Assembly (NCBI GenBank): GCA_016222825.1 | Contig: JACRQF010000019.1 | Span: 434,001-498,000 of the forward strand | DNA: 64,000 nt | From: Verrucomicrobiota bacterium | Lineage (GTDB): Bacteria > Verrucomicrobiota > Verrucomicrobiia > CAIQCK01 | Reading direction: 5' to 3' | In this document: in pieces, positions 18,471-27,019 of the stretch | Numbering within the stretch: the first letter of the stretch is position 1 | Layout of the letters: every line of letters starts with the position of its first letter | Program-made: the position numbers and the translations under genes | The notes under the pieces: generated by a model | Told to the model about the DNA's origin: nothing | Seen by the model: the letters and a program-made list of their open reading frames with translations, nothing else | Databases searched by the model: none

Positions 18471-19871
18471 TTACATGATCTCTTTGAGGATGCCGTTGGA
18501 CTTCACGCCTTCTTCGCCAAGCGGCAACACCTTGGCTTCGATGCCCAGCGGATGCGGCAACAGGCCGTTGGCGTCTATGCCCGCCAGCGCGTAGATGCTG
18601 CCGAGGAAATCCACCGGATACACCGGCCGGTCCTTCGGCTCTTCACCCTTCGCGTCCGACGACCCGACGACTTGGCCGCCCTTGAAACCACCGCCGCCAG
18701 CCAGCACGGTGAAGACGTTGCCGTAGTGACCACGGCCACCGTTCCAAGGCGGCTGCCAGTCCACTTTCGGCGTCCGGCCGAATTCACCGCTGCACCACAC
18801 GATCGTGCTCTCCAACAGGCCGTGATCGTGCAAGTCCTGGAACAGCATCGCCAGACCCTGGTCCAGTTGCGGGCACTGCCGGCGCATGGTCTGGAAGTGG
18901 TCCTTGTGCGAATCCCAGCCTGCGGGGTAGTTGATGACGATGTAGGGAACGCCGGCCTCCACCAACCGCCTCGCCGCCAAGCACTCCTGGCCAAACATGT
19001 TGCGGCCATACTTGTCCCTCAGTTCCGGCTTCTCTTTGTTGAGGTCGAATACGTCTTTGCCTTCGCCGAGGATCAGGTTATACGCCTGTTTCTCAGCATC
19101 GGCCGAGGCCGCAACCTGCGGATTCTGCGCCATCGAGTTCCCCAGCGTGTTCATCTTCTGGAGGAAGTCCCGCCGCGCTTTTTGCCGCTCATCGGTAATG
19201 CCCTTGGCAACAACGCCCTCCACTTCAAACCGGGCCGCATTCGGGTCGCCGCCCGTGGCAAAGGGCTTATACTTGCCGGGCAGGAAACCCGCTTCCGAGA
19301 ACCGGCCTGCCGGCTGCGTCAATACCACGAAGGGCGGGATCAACCCTTTGTAGGTCGCGTTCTTGGAGAGCGCGAACACGGCGCCAACGCTCGGATAAGC
19401 CAGTCGCTCGCCGGGCGTGTGGCCCGTCTGCATCAGGTAAGCCGCAGTCTCATGACCGAAGTTGCGGTGGGTCATGCTGCGAATGAGAGAGAACTTGTCG
19501 GCCTGCTTCGCCAGCTCGGGAAACAGCTCGCCCAGTTGTATCCCGTCCACCTTGGTCGGAATCGCCGCCTTCAACGCGCCGGTGTAATCGTAGCCGGAGT
19601 CCGGTTTCGGATCCCACGTGTCGTTATGCGACATGCCGCCCCAGAGGAAGATCTGGATGACCGACTTGGCCTTGACCTTGACAGGAGCCGCGCTTTTGGC
19701 GGCCGGCTGTGTCACCGCAGCGAGAACGCCGGGAGCCAGACGGTCTGTCAGCCATAGTCCTGCCGTGCCGATCAGGCCGCGGCGCATTGCTTCACGTCTG
19801 GAAACCGGTGTGCAGATACCGGTTGCATCCAGACCCAGTGACTTCGATTTCCCATTGCGTTCTGTGCTCAT
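18471..19871 (-). CDS. DUF1501 domain-containing protein, Tat-exported (paralogue)
   Basis: 466 residues. The twin-arginine signal is VSRREAMRRGLIGTAGLWLTD. The DUF1501 marks are all present: FLWGGMSHNDTWDPKPDSGYDY, SLIRSMTHRNFGHETAAYLMQTGH, GQECLAARRLVEAGVPYIVINYPAGWDSH and WCSGEFGRTPK. It is very similar to 9615-11027 along its length, including the C-terminal LPHP motif. It is the middle gene of the minus-strand cassette, 72 bases after the DUF1549/DUF1553 gene. The family role is unknown. Export by Tat implies folding, and possibly cofactor or metal loading, in the cytoplasm. Confidence 0.92.
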   Translation of the reverse strand: MSTERNGKSKSLGLDATGICTPVSRREAMRRGLIGTAGLWLTDRLAPGVLAAVTQPAAKSAAPVKVKAKSVIQIFLWGGMSHNDTWDPKPDSGYDYTGALKAAIPTKVDGIQLGELFPELAKQADKFSLIRSMTHRNFGHETAAYLMQTGHTPGERLAYPSVGAVFALSKNATYKGLIPPFVVLTQPAGRFSEAGFLPGKYKPFATGGDPNAARFEVEGVVAKGITDERQKARRDFLQKMNTLGNSMAQNPQVAASADAEKQAYNLILGEGKDVFDLNKEKPELRDKYGRNMFGQECLAARRLVEAGVPYIVINYPAGWDSHKDHFQTMRRQCPQLDQGLAMLFQDLHDHGLLESTIVWCSGEFGRTPKVDWQPPWNGGRGHYGNVFTVLAGGGGFKGGQVVGSSDAKGEEPKDRPVYPVDFLGSIYALAGIDANGLLPHPLGIEAKVLPLGEEGVKSNGILKEIM

Positions 19872-19943
19872 GCGCTTACTTCCTTTCTTTTTCTTCCGGC
19901 CAAGCCGGCGCTATTTTTAATCTCGAACTCTATTCCGCCAAAG

Positions 19944-21536
19944 TCAATGCCGATAAAGAAACTCCACGCTGTTCATCAAGGCCCATGCGACGTCCACCCA
20001 TCCCTCCTGTCCTTTGACGACTTTGGAGTTGGCATGTGCCTCCGCCAGCCTCGCCTCGTCTCCGTTCGGGAAACGCGACAGGATGGTCAGGTAGAGATCG
20101 TCCATGATCTCGCGCGTCTTGCGCTTGCCCTCAAACAGCGCCTTCATCTTGGGGCCTTCTTCGATTTTGCGCTGGATGTGGCTCGAATTCAGCATGTGCA
20201 GCCGCTGCGAGGGAAGCGGCTTGTGAACCCGCTCGTTTTCCATGCCCGTGGCCCGCGGTGAGCGGCTGAACAATTCCAGAAAGGAACTGCTGATGCTGCC
20301 GTCCGGCAACGCCACGGCCGGCTTGTTGTCGGGGATGAACGTGAACGGTTCCGGGATGGCGCTGGTGTATAGGTCCGATGTGCCGGTGATCTTGTTGATG
20401 ACGTCAATCAACACCTCTGCATCCAGACGGCGCAGCGGATAGGAGCCAAAATTGGCCTCGGCCTGCGGGCTGTTATACCTGACCACTGAAGTGATTTGGT
20501 AAGTTCTGGAATTCAGAATCAGCCGGAAGATGTGCTTCATGTCGTAACGGGACGCCACGAACTCCTTCTGCAAGTAAGCCAGCAACTGGGGATTGCTCGG
20601 CGGGTTGTTCGACCGGATGTCGTCCGGCTCATGGATGATGCCGCGCCCGAGCAGCCACGACCACATGCGGTTCACGATGTTGAGGGTGAACCACGGATTC
20701 TCCGGACGGATAAGCCAGTCGGCGAAGATATCCCGCGGATCCTTGTCCACGGGCAACTGCACCTGCGTGCCGTCCGGGAAGGTCGCCATCACCGGGGTGC
20801 TGTTAGTGATCTTGCTGTGGTCCCAGAATACAACCTCCTCCTTCCATTCGCGTGTGGGTTTGAATCCAATCTGGGCGAAGAACTGCTTCATGCCCGGCAG
20901 ATAATGCTTCGGCCAGAACTCGGCCCGCGATCCCATGAACACCATGGCCGCCGAGATGGCGATGCCTTCCGGATTCTTGTTCTGCACGGCGCGGTAGAAG
21001 TTGACCGGCCCCACGCGGAAGTTGCTGCCGCTCGATGTGAGCATCTCCCGCACAAACTTGTCATACGGCTTGTTCTCGGCCAGGGACGCCCGAATCCAGC
21101 GGTGATACGCCTGCGCTGCGTTCGGCCACAGGTTGACGGGAAACTCCGCCTTCACCCGCAGGATGTCGCTCCACTTCATCGCCCAGTAGTCGGCATACTC
21201 ATCCCGCTGAAGCACGCGTTCAATCAACGCGCGGCGCTTGTTCCGATCCGAGTCCAGAATGAACTCCCTGGCTTCCTTGGCGGTGGGCACCGTGCCGAGC
21301 ATATCCAGGAAAACCCGGCGGATGAACACCGCATCGGAACACATGGCAGGATGCGCACCCATCTGCGCCAGCTTGGGAAATATGAACTTGTCAATCTGGG
21401 TTTCCGGCACCCCACCACCGAGGCCGATAAAAGGATCCTGCGCCTGTCCCGGCAGCACACTGCAGGCCAAGACCGCCACGAGGACAATTGCCGAAATCAA
21501 TGACGCTTTCATCCTGTTTCTTGCGTAAGGATTCAT
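19944..21536 (-). CDS. DUF1549/DUF1553 domain protein (short paralogue)
   Basis: 530 residues. The signal peptide is LISAIVLVAVLACSVLPGQAQ. DUF1549 spans about 40-250 (TQIDKFIFPKLAQMG, VFLDMLGTVPTAKEA, YWAMKWSDILRVKAEFP). DUF1553 spans about 280-525 (PENPWFTLNIVNRMWSWLLG, IIHEPDDIRSNNPPSNPQ, YPLRRLDAEVLIDVINKITG). There is no cytochrome motif and no coiled-coil, so the whole protein corresponds to the last 520 residues of 4507-9570. The start is uncertain: ATG 21536 lacks a clear ribosome site, and ATG 21512 is a plausible alternative. It leads the minus-strand cassette. Confidence 0.9.
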   Translation of the reverse strand: MNPYARNRMKASLISAIVLVAVLACSVLPGQAQDPFIGLGGGVPETQIDKFIFPKLAQMGAHPAMCSDAVFIRRVFLDMLGTVPTAKEAREFILDSDRNKRRALIERVLQRDEYADYWAMKWSDILRVKAEFPVNLWPNAAQAYHRWIRASLAENKPYDKFVREMLTSSGSNFRVGPVNFYRAVQNKNPEGIAISAAMVFMGSRAEFWPKHYLPGMKQFFAQIGFKPTREWKEEVVFWDHSKITNSTPVMATFPDGTQVQLPVDKDPRDIFADWLIRPENPWFTLNIVNRMWSWLLGRGIIHEPDDIRSNNPPSNPQLLAYLQKEFVASRYDMKHIFRLILNSRTYQITSVVRYNSPQAEANFGSYPLRRLDAEVLIDVINKITGTSDLYTSAIPEPFTFIPDNKPAVALPDGSISSSFLELFSRSPRATGMENERVHKPLPSQRLHMLNSSHIQRKIEEGPKMKALFEGKRKTREIMDDLYLTILSRFPNGDEARLAEAHANSKVVKGQEGWVDVAWALMNSVEFLYRH

Positions 21537-21718
21537 ATATCAGAACAACCGCGGTTTGACTACTAGCACAAACATGCTCTCGCACGGCTTCATACATCAA
21601 AACGACTGAGAGCAAAAGCCTTTCGCTGGCAGACCCGACGCCTGTCCGGCGGGAAAACAGCACGTCCCTCGCACCAGACGACGTTTCCAGAACCAGCAAC
21701 GCAGATGATTCGCCCCGC

Positions 21719-22726
21719 CTACACCATCCACGCGCGAGCACGCCCCTTCTGCGTGACGGCGGCAAGCGCCTTCACGGCGATCTCGGAGTTCTCAACGATC
21801 TGGAAATCGAACATGCCGACGCAGAGGAAGTCCGCGCCATTCTCAAAACACCACTGGAAGGCGTTGCGCGGGTGGATCGCGCCGGCGGCCAGCGTCTTGA
21901 AGGCGATCCACGGCTTTTTCAACGTCGCCATGTAGGCGATGGTTTCCTGCGCGTTGCTGCACCACATGTTGTCGTGAGGCAATCCGTGCTCCCGCTTGGA
22001 GCCGCTGATCTCGTCAAAAGTGCGACGGTTGTCCTTCGGCGTCGCCGACCAGTAGTCGTCCTTGTGGAGCGTCTTGACCCAGAAATCCGGCTCGAACCCG
22101 GCCTTGACGCACGCACGCACCGTCTCCAACTCATGCGCGCCGAGGCCGCACGGCACAAGCTGGTCCTTCATGAAGCTCATCACTTGCTCCAGCGCCTTCA
22201 ACTGGCCATCCTTGACCATCTTGTCGCACTTGCCGCCCTGCACATAGACGGCGTCGGCGCCATTATCTATGGAGCTTTTGATGGAATCCTTGAGATCGCC
22301 GGCGGCGCAGTCGGAGATCCACTGCATCTTGCCGCCTTCCTTGCGGTAGGTGTTGATGACACGATTGGAGACGGGATTGGTCAGCGCGGTGTTGATGCCG
22401 CGCTTCTCGGCGAGCCGGAAAGTCTCCAGAATCTTTTCGTCGGTGTGATACGCCTTGATAAGCGGCGAGACGTAGATGAGGTCGCGACTGTGCGCCCAAC
22501 CGCCGATGAGGTTGCCGCCGCAGATCACGCGGCTGATTTCGAGGTTCTTGATCTTCCCCTTCGGCATCTCCAGCGGCGCCACCGACTTGGCCGTCGGGGC
22601 CACCGGTTTGCCCGCCGCGCTCTCCGCGCTCAGGACTTTTTCTTCCATGCTGCGAAACGCCAGCGCCGCGCCGCCGGCCGCCAACGAGTTCTTCAAGAAT
22701 CCACGCCGACCGATGTTCTTTGCCAT
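21719..22726 (-). CDS. Tat-exported hypothetical protein, TIM-barrel-like (aldo/keto-reductase-like)
   Basis: 335 residues from ATG 22726, preceded by GGAGACAGG. The Tat signal is IGRRGFLKNSLAAGGAAL. Later segments (ISRVICGGNLIGGWAHSRD, ETFRLAEKRGINTALTNP, NGADAVYVQGG, PDFWVKTLHKDDYW, PWIAFKTLAAGAI) have the alternating strand and helix order of a (beta/alpha)8 barrel and loosely recall aldo/keto reductases. The usual catalytic D-Y-K-H set is not evident. The substrate is unknown. It stands alone and is divergent from the PpiD-like gene. Confidence 0.7.
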   Translation of the reverse strand: MAKNIGRRGFLKNSLAAGGAALAFRSMEEKVLSAESAAGKPVAPTAKSVAPLEMPKGKIKNLEISRVICGGNLIGGWAHSRDLIYVSPLIKAYHTDEKILETFRLAEKRGINTALTNPVSNRVINTYRKEGGKMQWISDCAAGDLKDSIKSSIDNGADAVYVQGGKCDKMVKDGQLKALEQVMSFMKDQLVPCGLGAHELETVRACVKAGFEPDFWVKTLHKDDYWSATPKDNRRTFDEISGSKREHGLPHDNMWCSNAQETIAYMATLKKPWIAFKTLAAGAIHPRNAFQWCFENGADFLCVGMFDFQIVENSEIAVKALAAVTQKGRARAWMV

Positions 22727-22951
22727 AAACCTGTCTCCGCTCAATCTGTCCTTATTGCCGCTCGGGTTTGTGCTCGCCACCACGACGCGGAAACTAGCGC
22801 GGGTCCGCCGCTGAAACAAGTTTCTTTGTTGCGTCGCGCCTCAAAAGTCGCTGTTGCCCAAACAGCGGGGCCGGAACGCTTCTGGCACCCTTTTCCCTGT
22901 CACCTTTTTCGTTGACCGTTCCGAGCGCCGCCGCTAGTTTCGCCAGCCTTT

Positions 22952-24643
22952 ATGTTGCATATCTTTCGTCGTCATCAGAAGGTCACCATGGCTGTGGTCG
23001 CCGTGGTGATAATCATCACGTTCGTGTTCTGGGGTTCGCAAACGGGCGGCGGCCCCGAGGGCCGGATGGCGCGTCCCAGTCCCGGCCGGATGAACGGCAA
23101 GCCCGTGCCCTACGCGGAATTCGAGCAGCAGCAGCGCGCGTTCTGCCTCATGTATTACCTGCGGCAGGGACAGATGATTGACCGCCGCCGCATGGAGCAA
23201 CAGCTTCAGGCCCCGACGTGGCAGCGGTTGCTCGTGTCGCGCAAGATCGAGAAGCTGGGCATCCATGTGCCGGTGGAGAATGCCGTGGAGTTCATCCAGC
23301 AACTGCCGCTTTTCCAAGGCGACAAGGGATTTGACCCGGAGCGTTACCGCCGGTTCGTTGGCGCGATGCTGCCGCAGTGGGGCTTGAACGAGGAGGAGTT
23401 CGTGTCCATCGTCCAAGGACAGCTCGCGATTGACAAGCTTCAGGACATTGTTGCCAGCACGGCGAAGGTGACGCCGCTGGACGTCCAGCAGGCTTACAAC
23501 GAGGCCAACGAGCAGCTTTCCATCGCGGTGGTCGAGTTCAGCGCCACCAACTACACCGCGCAGGTCAATCTCTCCGACAAGGAGATCAAGGACGAGTTCG
23601 AGAAGAGCAAGGAAACCTACCGCATCCCGGAGCGCGTGAAGGTCAGCTACCTGAAGTTCAGTCTCGACGATTACCTGCCGAAGGTGAAGGTCACGGATGA
23701 CGAGATCAAGGAGCGCTACAACAAGGAGAAGGAAGCTTTCACCGATCCGAAGACCAAACAAGTCAAGCCGCTCGACGCCGTTCGCGACGAGATTCGCAAG
23801 GAGATTGCCCGGCCGCGCGCGATGAAGATGGTCAACGAGGCGGCCAGCGAAATCAACGACGCCGTCCTGCCCGATCCGCGCAACCCCACCGAGAAGAAGC
23901 CCGACCTGGCCACTGTTGTCCAAAAGCGAGGTCTGGCGATGGCCACCACGGATTTCTTCAGCGAGAAGGATGAACTGAAGTTCATCACCGCGCCGAAATT
24001 CCAGAAGGCCGCCATGACGCTCAGCGCGGACAGCCCTTACGAACTCGTGCCTGCGCCGGACGGCGCTTATTTCATCCAGTTCGTCGCGCGCAAAGCGAGC
24101 GAGTTGCCGGCGTTCGACGCCGTGCGCCCGAAGGTGGTGGAGGACCTCAAGCGGATGCGCGCGCTGGAAATGGCGCGCAAGGACGGTCGCGAGAAATACG
24201 CCAAGTTCAAGGCGGCGCTCGACCTGGCGGGCAAGCCCAAGCCGGCGCTGGATCATCTCGCTGCCGCCAATGGCGTGAAGTCGTTGACGCCGCCGGCGTT
24301 CACGGTTTCGGAGCCGCCGCGCGACCTGCCCTACGGGCGGCTGGTGTTGTCCGCGTGCGAGTTCCTCGCGCCGGGCGAGTTGAGTGACTTCATTGACACC
24401 GCCGCCGGCGGCCTGATCGTGCAGGTCAAGGAGCGCAAGCCGGCCGACCCGAAGAAGCTGGCAGAGGCGGAGAAAACGCTGCGGCACCGGCTGTTGTTCG
24501 GCGAGCGTTTCTTCGGCTACGGCCAGCCCGGCCAGCGCGACCTTGCCTTCAACAACTGGCTCGAAATCGAGGCCCGCAACGCCAACATCGAGCCGGCACG
24601 CCAGCCCGACGCGGGCAAAGGCGAGCAACCCGAAGAACGATAG
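22952..24643 (+). CDS. PpiD/SurA-N-like membrane-anchored periplasmic chaperone
   Basis: 563 residues. A short cytoplasmic N-terminus is followed by one membrane segment (VTMAVVAVVIIITFVFWG, residues 11-28), typical of PpiD-type inner-membrane anchors. The SurA_N-like chaperone region follows (NGKPVPYAEFEQQQRAF, RIEKLGIHVP-like, LFQGDKGFDPERYRRFV, LPQWGLNEEEFVS). The long helical central and C-terminal parts lack an obvious parvulin catalytic domain, so it may be a chaperone without isomerase activity. It would help fold outer-membrane or exported proteins. The gene is monocistronic or nearly so. Confidence 0.8.
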   Translation: MLHIFRRHQKVTMAVVAVVIIITFVFWGSQTGGGPEGRMARPSPGRMNGKPVPYAEFEQQQRAFCLMYYLRQGQMIDRRRMEQQLQAPTWQRLLVSRKIEKLGIHVPVENAVEFIQQLPLFQGDKGFDPERYRRFVGAMLPQWGLNEEEFVSIVQGQLAIDKLQDIVASTAKVTPLDVQQAYNEANEQLSIAVVEFSATNYTAQVNLSDKEIKDEFEKSKETYRIPERVKVSYLKFSLDDYLPKVKVTDDEIKERYNKEKEAFTDPKTKQVKPLDAVRDEIRKEIARPRAMKMVNEAASEINDAVLPDPRNPTEKKPDLATVVQKRGLAMATTDFFSEKDELKFITAPKFQKAAMTLSADSPYELVPAPDGAYFIQFVARKASELPAFDAVRPKVVEDLKRMRALEMARKDGREKYAKFKAALDLAGKPKPALDHLAAANGVKSLTPPAFTVSEPPRDLPYGRLVLSACEFLAPGELSDFIDTAAGGLIVQVKERKPADPKKLAEAEKTLRHRLLFGERFFGYGQPGQRDLAFNNWLEIEARNANIEPARQPDAGKGEQPEER

Positions 24644-24676
24644 GCGGACGGATCGCCCGCTTGCGCCTCGCGCCGG

Positions 24677-25867
24677 TTACTTCACCGGCATGAACATCAC
24701 GCACACCGGCGCGCCCACCTCGATGCTCTGGCCCGTCGGCGTCAGCTTCCCGGTCTGCTGATCAATGCGGAAGACGGCGACGTTGTCGGTGCTTTGGTTC
24801 GCCGCCAGCAGATACGCGCCGGTCGGGTCTATGCCGAAGCAACGCGGGACTTTCCCCTGCGTGGACTCGTGGCCGACAAGCGTGAGCCTGCCGCTCTTCG
24901 CGTCCACGGCGAAGATCGCGATGGTGTCGTGGCCTCGGTTGGAGCCATAAACGAATTTCCCCGACGGATGCGCCAGCACCTCCGCCGTGCTGTAGCCGGG
25001 CTGGACGGATTCGCCGACGGGCAACGTCGAGAGCGTTTGCAGTTCCTTCAACTCGCCGCGCTTGGCGTCGTAGCTGAACGCCGTCATCGTGCATAACATC
25101 TCGTTGATCACGTAGGCGAAGCGGCTGTTCGGGTGGAACGCGATGTGGCGCGGCCCGGAACCGGGCGGCACGGCGCCAAACGCCGGCTCGTTGGGAATGA
25201 GCGCGCCCTTGGCCGCGTTCAGGCGGTAAATCATGACCTTGTCGAGGCCAAGGTCGGGCACGAAGACGAAGCGGTTCGCCGCGTCGAGGTTGATGGCATG
25301 TGCGTGCGGGCCGGCTTGGCGCTTCGGATTGACGCTGGAGCCGGTGTGCTGGACGAACGCCGAGGCTTCGCCGAGCGACCCGTCCTTCTTGATCGGCAAC
25401 ACCGCCACGCTGCCGCCGCCGTAGTTGGCCGCGAACGCGTGTTTGCCCGCGTTGTCCACGCTGACGTGACACGGGCCGGCGCCGACGGTGGACTGCTGGT
25501 TCAGCAACGTGAGCTTCCCCGTCGCCGCGTCAATCGCGAATGCGCTGATTGCGCCGCCCTTCTTGCCGCCTACGCTGGCAATCTCGCCAACGGCGTAGAG
25601 GAAGCGCCGGTTTGGATGGACGGCGACGAACGACGGGTTCTTCGTCTCGGCGGCCAGTTCCGGCGCGCCGAGTTTGCCCGTCGCGGTGTCGAAGCGGCTC
25701 ACGTAGATGCCTTTGCTTTTCGCCGCCGTGTAAGTGCCGAAGTAAACGAAGTATTGGTTCTTGCCGGATGAAGTCATGGTGGTTTCTCCAAAGGATGCCG
25801 ACGCGCCGAAGAGCGCGGGAATGATCAGGCCGATGCTTGCGATGCGAGGAAAGAAGAACGTTCTCAT
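24677..25867 (-). CDS. Secreted lactonase-family seven-bladed beta-propeller (6-phosphogluconolactonase-like)
   Basis: 396 residues from ATG 25867. A signal peptide (IASIGLIIPALFGASASFGE) precedes the propeller. Repeated blade motifs include YFVYFGTYTAAKSKGIYVSRFD, NPSFVAVHPNRRFLYAVGE, GPCHVSVDNAGKHAFAANYGGGSV, GPHAHAINLD, GPRHIAFHPNSRFAYVINE and AEVLAHPSGKFVYGSNRGHD. These are characteristic of the cytoplasmic Pgl/lactonase family (PF10282). The signal peptide argues for a periplasmic sugar-lactone substrate rather than the pentose-phosphate pathway. It is divergent from the propeller-hydrolase gene at 26003. Confidence 0.88.
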   Translation of the reverse strand: MRTFFFPRIASIGLIIPALFGASASFGETTMTSSGKNQYFVYFGTYTAAKSKGIYVSRFDTATGKLGAPELAAETKNPSFVAVHPNRRFLYAVGEIASVGGKKGGAISAFAIDAATGKLTLLNQQSTVGAGPCHVSVDNAGKHAFAANYGGGSVAVLPIKKDGSLGEASAFVQHTGSSVNPKRQAGPHAHAINLDAANRFVFVPDLGLDKVMIYRLNAAKGALIPNEPAFGAVPPGSGPRHIAFHPNSRFAYVINEMLCTMTAFSYDAKRGELKELQTLSTLPVGESVQPGYSTAEVLAHPSGKFVYGSNRGHDTIAIFAVDAKSGRLTLVGHESTQGKVPRCFGIDPTGAYLLAANQSTDNVAVFRIDQQTGKLTPTGQSIEVGAPVCVMFMPVK

Positions 25868-26002
25868 GCCGCCATGAGACACCAGCCGCTTCGCGTGTTC
25901 AAGCAGCTTCTTGGCGCGCCGCGAGCCGCCACCGGGAATTCGTTCTGGACAGCCGGCAGGGGCGGCAACAACATCGCACCCAGCGTGAGAACCTTTCCGA
26001 CA

Positions 26003-26974
26003 ATGCAACTCCTCCTCCGTCTGTCGCGCCTCATCGCCGCGCTCCTTCTCGCCGCCGCCTGCGCCCACGCCACCGACAGCGCGCTGCTGAGTGCCCTCCC
26101 CTCGCCCATCCTTTTCAAGGGCGACGAGAAGATCGGCTACCGCGACCCGCTGCTGCTCTGGCAGGACGGCACGTTCCACATGTTCTTCACCGTCGGCGAG
26201 CGCGAGACCAACGCCGTCTATCTCTGCCTCGCCAAGAGCACCAGCCGCGACCTGCGCACGTGGACGCCGGTGCGGAAGCTCACGCGCCGCGACCTCAACC
26301 TCAACTTCGTCAGTCCCGGCAGCGTCGTGCAGCACGGTGGCGAGTGGCTCCTCTGCGCCTCCACCTATCCGCAGCCCAACGGCGAACTCTACGGCAACGC
26401 CACCGCCCGGCTCTACCTCATGCGCAGCCCCGACCTCGAACGCTGGTCCGAGCCGGAACTCATCCGCGTCAAAGGCCCCGACGCGCCCGTCGAGAAGATG
26501 GGCCGCATGATTGACGCCTACCTCATGCCCGACAAGGACGACCCCGGCAAATGGTGGTGCTTCTTCAAACAGAACGGCGTCAGCATGAGCTGGTCGCGCG
26601 ACCTGCGCGCGTGGACCTTCGCCGGCAGCGCCAAGGCGGGCGAGAACGTCTGCGTCCTCGTCCACGACGGCCGCTACCTCATGTTCCACTCCCCGCACAA
26701 CGGCATCGGAGTGAAAACCTCCGCCGACCTCCGCCAATGGAGCGACGCCGGCCCGCTCATCACGCTCGGCCAGAAAGATTGGTCGTGGGCGCAAGGCCGC
26801 ATCACCGCCGGCTACGTGGCCGACCTCCGCGCCGTGCCGGGCATCGGCCGCTACGTCATGGTCTTCCACGGCACCGGCCCCGAACCGGAACCGGTGAAGT
26901 TCCTCACCCACGGTTGCATCGGCATCGCGTGGAGCGACGACTTGAAGACGTGGCACTGGCCGGATGGGAAGTGA
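26003..26974 (+). CDS. Secreted five-bladed propeller glycosidase-like protein (GH43/GH32 superfamily-like)
   Basis: 323 residues from ATG 26003, with a signal peptide (LIAALLLAAACAHATD). Propeller features include GYRDPLLLWQDGTFHMFFT near residue 45, SRDLRTWTPVRKL, FVSPGSVVQHGGEWLLCAS, SPDLERWSEPELI, IDAYLMPDKDD and GIAWSDDLKTWHWP. The RDP motif and repeated SxDLxxW blades are shared by GH43/GH32-type enzymes. The exact family and catalytic triad cannot be assigned securely. The stop overlaps no neighbour. The methyltransferase gene follows within 50 bases but is unrelated in function. Confidence 0.78.
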   Translation: MQLLLRLSRLIAALLLAAACAHATDSALLSALPSPILFKGDEKIGYRDPLLLWQDGTFHMFFTVGERETNAVYLCLAKSTSRDLRTWTPVRKLTRRDLNLNFVSPGSVVQHGGEWLLCASTYPQPNGELYGNATARLYLMRSPDLERWSEPELIRVKGPDAPVEKMGRMIDAYLMPDKDDPGKWWCFFKQNGVSMSWSRDLRAWTFAGSAKAGENVCVLVHDGRYLMFHSPHNGIGVKTSADLRQWSDAGPLITLGQKDWSWAQGRITAGYVADLRAVPGIGRYVMVFHGTGPEPEPVKFLTHGCIGIAWSDDLKTWHWPDGK

Positions 26975-27019
26975 GTCGTGGACGGGGTAATCGTTGGAAG
27001 GCGGGTAGTTGTCCGCGAA

